Source of the DNA: Fomitopsis serialis | Lineage: Eukaryota > Basidiomycota > Agaricomycetes > Polyporales > Fomitopsidaceae | NCBI RefSeq assembly: GCF_022376445.1 | Contig: NW_025955073.1 | Span: 1-64,000 of the forward strand | Reading direction: 5' to 3' | DNA: 64,000 nt | Shown here: positions 59,545-64,000 of the stretch, one piece after another | Numbering within the stretch: position 1 is the first letter of the stretch | Layout: every line of letters starts with the position of its first letter | The notes under the pieces: generated by a model | Told to the model about the DNA's origin: nothing | Seen by the model: only the letters and a program-made list of their open reading frames with translations | Database searches by the model: none | Program-made: the position numbers and the translations under genes

Positions 59545-60656
59545 TGGACGAGGTGGGTGCACATAACGGACCACACGTGCTGGGCGATCGCGTAGATCGA
59601 CTTCTAGACTGTACAGCTCATCAGTACGGTTCACTACAAGCAATGTTTGTAGTCTCTCAGACGCGAGAATCTCGACTTTTAACCAACTTTTAACGGTACT
59701 ATGTACTGTGCTGTATTCGCTCTGGAAGGCCGCTTCCAAGCCGCTCTGGCGAAAACCGCCCGCGTTGTCGCCGCTGTCATCAGGGCCAGCTTCAGGTGAC
59801 GTAAATGCTGCTTTGGTCAAAAAGCAAATAAAATCAAGGTCTAGGCTAACGATTCACGGTGTGGTGTTCACCTGTGTTTGTGCCGTACGACTGAGAACCA
59901 GAAACATGGAAACGGAGAACGTCCTGTGTTGTGGTGAGTTCTCCAATATCTTCGTGTTCTGCTCTTCCAACGTCTCGTTATATAGAAGCTGGGTTAGGTC
60001 GAACGCTGCCAGAACTTGACAGCCCGGGCACCGATGGCTATCGTGGTAAGTATGTTATTCCGCTTTCCTTCCATGCGACGTACATATTGACATTGTGTTA
60101 CGCAACGATAAGCGGTACATGCACAAGGTCTCGTAACTCGGCGCTATTTCCCAACATGGTGGTCTGTATTGCCTATGTTATTGGCGCCGATCAATATGAA
60201 CATGCCAAGGGCCGACCCTGTCAGCGTGGATATGCGTTGGGATCACGCTCACTAGGGCTTGTACAACACTGGCTGAGACGATCCAAACATGGGTCGTGGC
60301 TCAGTAGTTGAACGAGGATGGGAACGTCTCTCAATTCGCGCCAGTCTCCTGCTGCTGAGGACTCGTGCTCGTTGAGCCAGCGCGATGCAAGACGCCTGAA
60401 GACGATTGCTCGGGTGCCCTTCAGATTCTGATGGTGAGATCTTGACATTGCAATCCAATTGTTCAACGTCAGGGATCTGAACGTTAACCTTATGCATCGC
60501 ACCATTTTTCTAGCAGCACCTCAGAGGCGAACACACCTACCCTACCTCGAAGCCAACTCCCTCACAGCCTGAGGTCGTGGAGTCACTCTTCTGTGAGTAT
60601 TTACTCAATCTTCTCCGAGCATCTGAACTGAGTTGATCGCGTGCTAGCGGCAAGAA
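59545..60656. other. intergenic, no supported gene
   Basis: Only short frames occur; nothing matches a family I know. Confidence 0.4.
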
Positions 60657-61560
60657 GTGTTCGGAAGACAAACGTTCGAACTTATCAAGGAATTCGTGCT
60701 TGACTCCAACGTCGGGTTCAAGCAAGGACTTGCAGAGTACCGCCTGCCTCAAAATCCGAACGCAGCCATAATGGCCAACAGTCTGGCTGTCGATGCGTTC
60801 GTTGAGATATTTGATCTCGCTACCAGCACCAGGCCTACGTTGGATAGCCCACCGAGTCAAAGCCAGCGGATGATAAGTCTCACGGGCGTGTGTCGACATT
60901 GGAGAGACATCATCATGACCACGCCCTTCTTTTGGACTGACATCAACTTGTCGAGCGACACTCGTTTCGTAGAGCCTGCTGCCGCTCTGGGATGCGAAGC
61001 TCCACCTCAATCTCGCGACAGTTTACTATCATCGTGGCAGGACGGTCGAGACCAATCTCCTGGCGATCACCTCCCTACTGGAGCCACACCGTTCCCGGAT
61101 CTCGCACTTTGGCATGCAGGATGTTCACTCACAGCCTATGGACGAGTCGGAGGGTCTTTCGCAACTAGCGAACGCCGATTACCCCATGTTGACTTCCATC
61201 TCCGTGATTTCGCTCGCTGAAGGTAGCTGGTCTCCGCTGAGGCTAAAGCTGGACCATCTCCAGAACCTTCGACGCGTCGAGCTCTGTCGTGTCAAGCTGG
61301 ACCATCCATACTACCTCTGTCGAGATTGACAACCCTGTCGATCACCACAGTTCCCTCTTTCCAGGACCGCCAGGAGCCCGCATGCGGTCGCTCCCGGATC
61401 TCCTGGATCTTCTGGATGCATGCACGTCTCTGCAGAACTTCACGTACCAGCATCTGGAGCTGAGCTCTCGCCCTGAACGGGCAGCTGATGAGACCCGCGT
61501 CGTGCCGCTATCCCACTATACTACACAAAGTACCGCCGTGTTGCTGGCGTGCCAGCATCC
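60657..61560 (+). pseudogene. F-box-like protein remnant with several frameshifts
   Basis: The remnant keeps the F-box core (ANSLAVDAFVEIFDLATS ... GVCRHWRDIIMTTPFFWTDI), closely matching the intact gene at 45228-47120 (GVCRYWRDILSQTPLFWTTV). After RFVE at about 60974 one extra base moves homology to the frame LLPLWDAKLHLNLATVYYH. Later pieces (ILPLSRLTTLSITTV; ARMRSLPDLLDLLDACTSLQ) lie in further different frames. At least three shifts, not all in homopolymers, make true decay the best explanation. Start and end are uncertain; the 3' end runs into the HNH-family remnant. Confidence 0.78.
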
Positions 61561-61605
61561 TCTTGACCTATTTGAGTCGGTCTTTTCTGCCTGCAAACAT
61601 CAACC

Positions 61606-62690
61606 ATGGCAACACAAACCCAACCGCTCAGGCCGGCCCCGGCCCCACTCCCCTACGTCTGCGCTGGATCACCATCTACCATCCAGGCTACACACCCCCA
61701 CGTATGCTCTTCCACTTCCCCACCTACGACTCCGCCCCGCTCCTCACTTCTCAGGCTGCAGCCGCCGTCTCGTTCTCGACGCCTGTCGCATCATCGCAGG
61801 TAACCGCGACGGCTGCTCTCCACAACCCCTGATCACCGTGGCCCGGCGTCCCGGAGAGCGAGACCACGCTCACCGCTGACGCATACTACTTCCTCATCGA
61901 CGACGACGACCCACAATATGCTGTTGTCTGCGAGTTTGTAGCCTGGCGCTTCCCCGACGTCGTCCCTGCGCATTGGCTCTCTGTCCGCCGCCGGAGCAGA
62001 ACATAATAACACCCGGATTCAGATCCAGCGGCACGTCTATGTCCGCGGTGGTCAAACTCAGGGATGGAGAATGCCTCCTCAGTGGTTATAAACAAGGTGA
62101 ATACCGTCGTTTGTACGCGCATAGCGTCTATTGAGCTCCATCTCAGAGAGTTCGTGCGATAGTGCACGGCTGGTGCCGAAGGAACAAGCAGATTGGTACT
62201 ACGACAACCGGATGCGGCAATATAATGCTGGACATGTCGAGACACCCGACGATGGTGCCAACGGTGTCTGCCTTCGCACGGACATCCATCGCTGCCTCGA
62301 CCGCCAGGGCTTTGTCTTCTTCCCAGTCGGATCTCAGTTCGTGGCCTATTTCATCAAGCCTGAGCCAGACTATGCGTCGCAGTACCATCGAGTCCCAGCG
62401 CGGATCCACGAAGATGTCTCCATCCAGTATCTTTACGCCCGTTTCGCTTTCAACGTCATCTAGCTGTCGGGCCTTTCACGCTTCGCCAAGAAAAGTGTGA
62501 TCGTGGTCCCTAGCGTCGACTTTCAAGTGTTGCCGGCGGCCTATCAGCCTAGCAAACCATCTGGAACTGGAAAAGCCAAGCGAGTGTCCGCGACTTCAAG
62601 CGAGCGGTCCACACCAGAGGAGCCAGCAGATGATCATCCAGGTGAGTGTCCGTCTACTTATCATAATCCGACTGAGCCAGTGTGTTGACA
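61606..62690 (+). pseudogene. HNH-type nuclease family protein, decayed
   Basis: Homology to the Agaricomycete HNH_2-like family is spread over several frames: ITIYHPGYTPPRMLFHFPTY, HFSGCSRRLVLDACRII, AWRFPDVVPAHWLSV, VKLRDGECLLSGY, then after an intron SARLVPKEQADWYYDN, DDGANGVCLRTDIHRCLDRQ and SIQYLYARFAFNVI. The last block ends at a premature TAG (62461-62463), after which LSGLSRFAKKSVIVV continues in frame. Two of the shifts are single missing C bases when compared with the paralogue at 63613. The family's usual AHL-type metal-ligand site reads ARL here, so a catalytic His also appears lost. Confidence 0.75.
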
Positions 62691-63612
62691 TGATACTAGT
62701 GGACCGCGAGGCGATCCCTGGCAGCCACCAATCCGAAGACGTATTTTTCACGAGGTTCCCACAGATCCGTACATACTTATCTTGCTTGGCAGACAGGAGC
62801 TAGCTTGCTCATGGTAGTCCCGCCGTCTTAGGTCGGGAAGTCGAATACTCCGACGATCGCGACTACAATAATCTTGCTTGGCATCCCGAGTCCGACAAAA
62901 TGCAAGCACTGAAGAAGGCTTGGATTCTCAAGAATCCTCAAGTAAGGCAGACCTCCGACGGACACGAGGGGGATTCCGTGAGTGAGGAGGTATGTGCGGA
63001 GAGTGCGTAGTTTGACAAAAACAAACTGAAGTCGTCCCCCAGGTCTCTGCTTGGGAAATCAATCTCGATCCCGAAGAGCAGCAGGTCGCGAACACTTCGG
63101 CGAACGACTGAAGCAGGATGTAGGTTTGTGTACAACGGACAAAATATAGTCGTATACCGTAATAAACAGTAAATTGTAGCGTTAGTATAATCGCGACCGT
63201 AGCGTTTAGTAGATATCGCCATCGCATTACTCGTACTGTACCTGCGTGTCTATTATAATAATACTCGCTGGCTAATTTTACATGATGATTTGCCAGGGAG
63301 TTGAACATCGCATAAGCGCCGGGGAGCATACTGACGTAAGCATCGCGGTCGTGGTTCGCTTCCGCTTTCGTTGTCCAGCATTCGCCGGTGCGCAACGATT
63401 CGAAGGTGAGTTCTACATCTGCTCCTTCGCCATCATATTGCGTCCACACAGCCTGTGCTATCGTGCAATGCAGACAACTTGCTCCCGTCCTGTCGCCGAG
63501 TATCAAGCTCCCGGCGTCGAGGACGCCGATCTGCGTTCAAATAACTAGACTACCGTGCGAGCTTCCTCATTGACATCGTGGAGGAGGCCCTCACCGCGTA
63601 TGAACATTCACC
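62691..63612. other. intergenic between the HNH-family copies
   Basis: No gene is seen. The last 50 bases before 63613 (reading IVEEALTAYEHSPWR in one frame) resemble the stretch just before 61606 (LFESVFSACKHQPW), so the duplicated unit includes upstream sequence. Confidence 0.5.
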
Positions 63613-64000
63613 ATGGCGACAGCCATCCGACCACACAAGTCTTTCGCTGCTACACTCCCCGCCCGCCCGCGCTACATCACCATCTACCACCCAGGCTGCA
63701 AACCCGAGCCGCACATTCTTTTCCGCTTCCCCACCTACGACCCCGCCCCCGCCCCTCACCTCTCGGGCTGCAGCCACCGCCTCGTCCTCGACGCCTGCCA
63801 CATCATCTCGAACAACCACGACGGCTTCCTCTCCGCTACCCCGGACGGCTGCGCCCGTGTCTTGGAGAGCGAGCCGACGCTCACCGCCGACGTCTATTAC
63901 TACTTCCTCCTCGGCGACCACGACCCCGACTACGCCGTCGTCTCCGACTTCGCCACCTGGCGCTTCCTCGACGTGCTCCCCGCCCATTGGCTCTCTGTCC
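63613..64000 (+). CDS. HNH-type nuclease family protein, 5' part (runs off window)
   Basis: Open from ATG at 63613 to the window end, 129 codons with no stop. It begins MATAIRPHKSFAATLPARPR and then carries ITIYHPGCKPEPHILFRFPT, HLSGCSHRLVLDACHIISNN and the tryptophan-rich DFATWRFLDVLPAHWLSV that precedes the HNH core in this family. The HNH catalytic region would lie beyond 64000. It is the intact counterpart of the remnant at 61606-62690 and served as the reference for its frame breaks. Function of the family in fungi is unknown; nuclease activity is inferred from the domain name only. Confidence 0.72.
   Translation, partial: MATAIRPHKSFAATLPARPRYITIYHPGCKPEPHILFRFPTYDPAPAPHLSGCSHRLVLDACHIISNNHDGFLSATPDGCARVLESEPTLTADVYYYFLLGDHDPDYAVVSDFATWRFLDVLPAHWLSV

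Overview
The window is nuclear DNA from a filamentous basidiomycete, most likely an Agaricomycete. Coding sequences are cut by many 42-60 bp GT-AG introns. Agaricomycete-type families (F-box proteins with an N-terminal coiled coil, APH-like kinases, HNH-type proteins) sit beside housekeeping genes with clear fungal homologues. Nothing in the sequence fixes the genus. All gene models here were spliced by eye, and those called intact have exon lengths that sum to whole codons.

Layout. 0.8-4.3 kb: a GDT1/UPF0016 cation transporter, a tRNA-Asp with a 6-nt intron, a 43-bp tandem duplication and a nine-exon uridine phosphorylase (minus strand). 4.3-7.9 kb: no recognisable gene. 7.9-9.5 kb: an HMG-box transcription factor. 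9.5-14 kb: gene-poor. 14.1-17.8 kb: a 15-exon secreted GH31 alpha-glucosidase. 18.2-20.1 kb: an F-box gene broken by one frameshift. 21-33 kb: five paralogous APH-like kinase genes (A to E). B and E are intact and A, C and D carry stops. C and D form a near-perfect inverted repeat of 937 bp with one mismatch that contains the same nonsense codon, and a MITE-like insertion lies beside C.

35.2-53.3 kb is a denser housekeeping block: NAP1 histone chaperone, a 1391-aa protein with a CDCA7/R1-type zinc finger, cytosine deaminase, haloacid dehalogenase (minus), F-box protein (minus), a six-BRCT Rtt107/Brc1-like protein and an Mpv17/Sym1 membrane protein (minus). Chromatin and genome maintenance is a recurring theme (NAP1, CDCA7-like, Rtt107-like), but nothing shows that these genes are co-regulated. 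Nucleobase and nucleoside salvage appears twice (uridine phosphorylase, cytosine deaminase).

52.2-59.5 kb is the most striking region. It is an inverted duplication of a two-gene block: an unrecognised gene X followed, in its own direction of transcription, by an Mpv17-like gene. Order and spacing are mirrored around about 55.7 kb. The left copies are intact. The right copies each show a one-base frameshift. 60.6-64 kb holds an F-box pseudogene, a decayed HNH-family gene and the 5' end of an apparently intact HNH-family paralogue that runs off the window.

Several frame breaks are single missing bases in C or G runs, so base-calling error has to be considered next to true decay.
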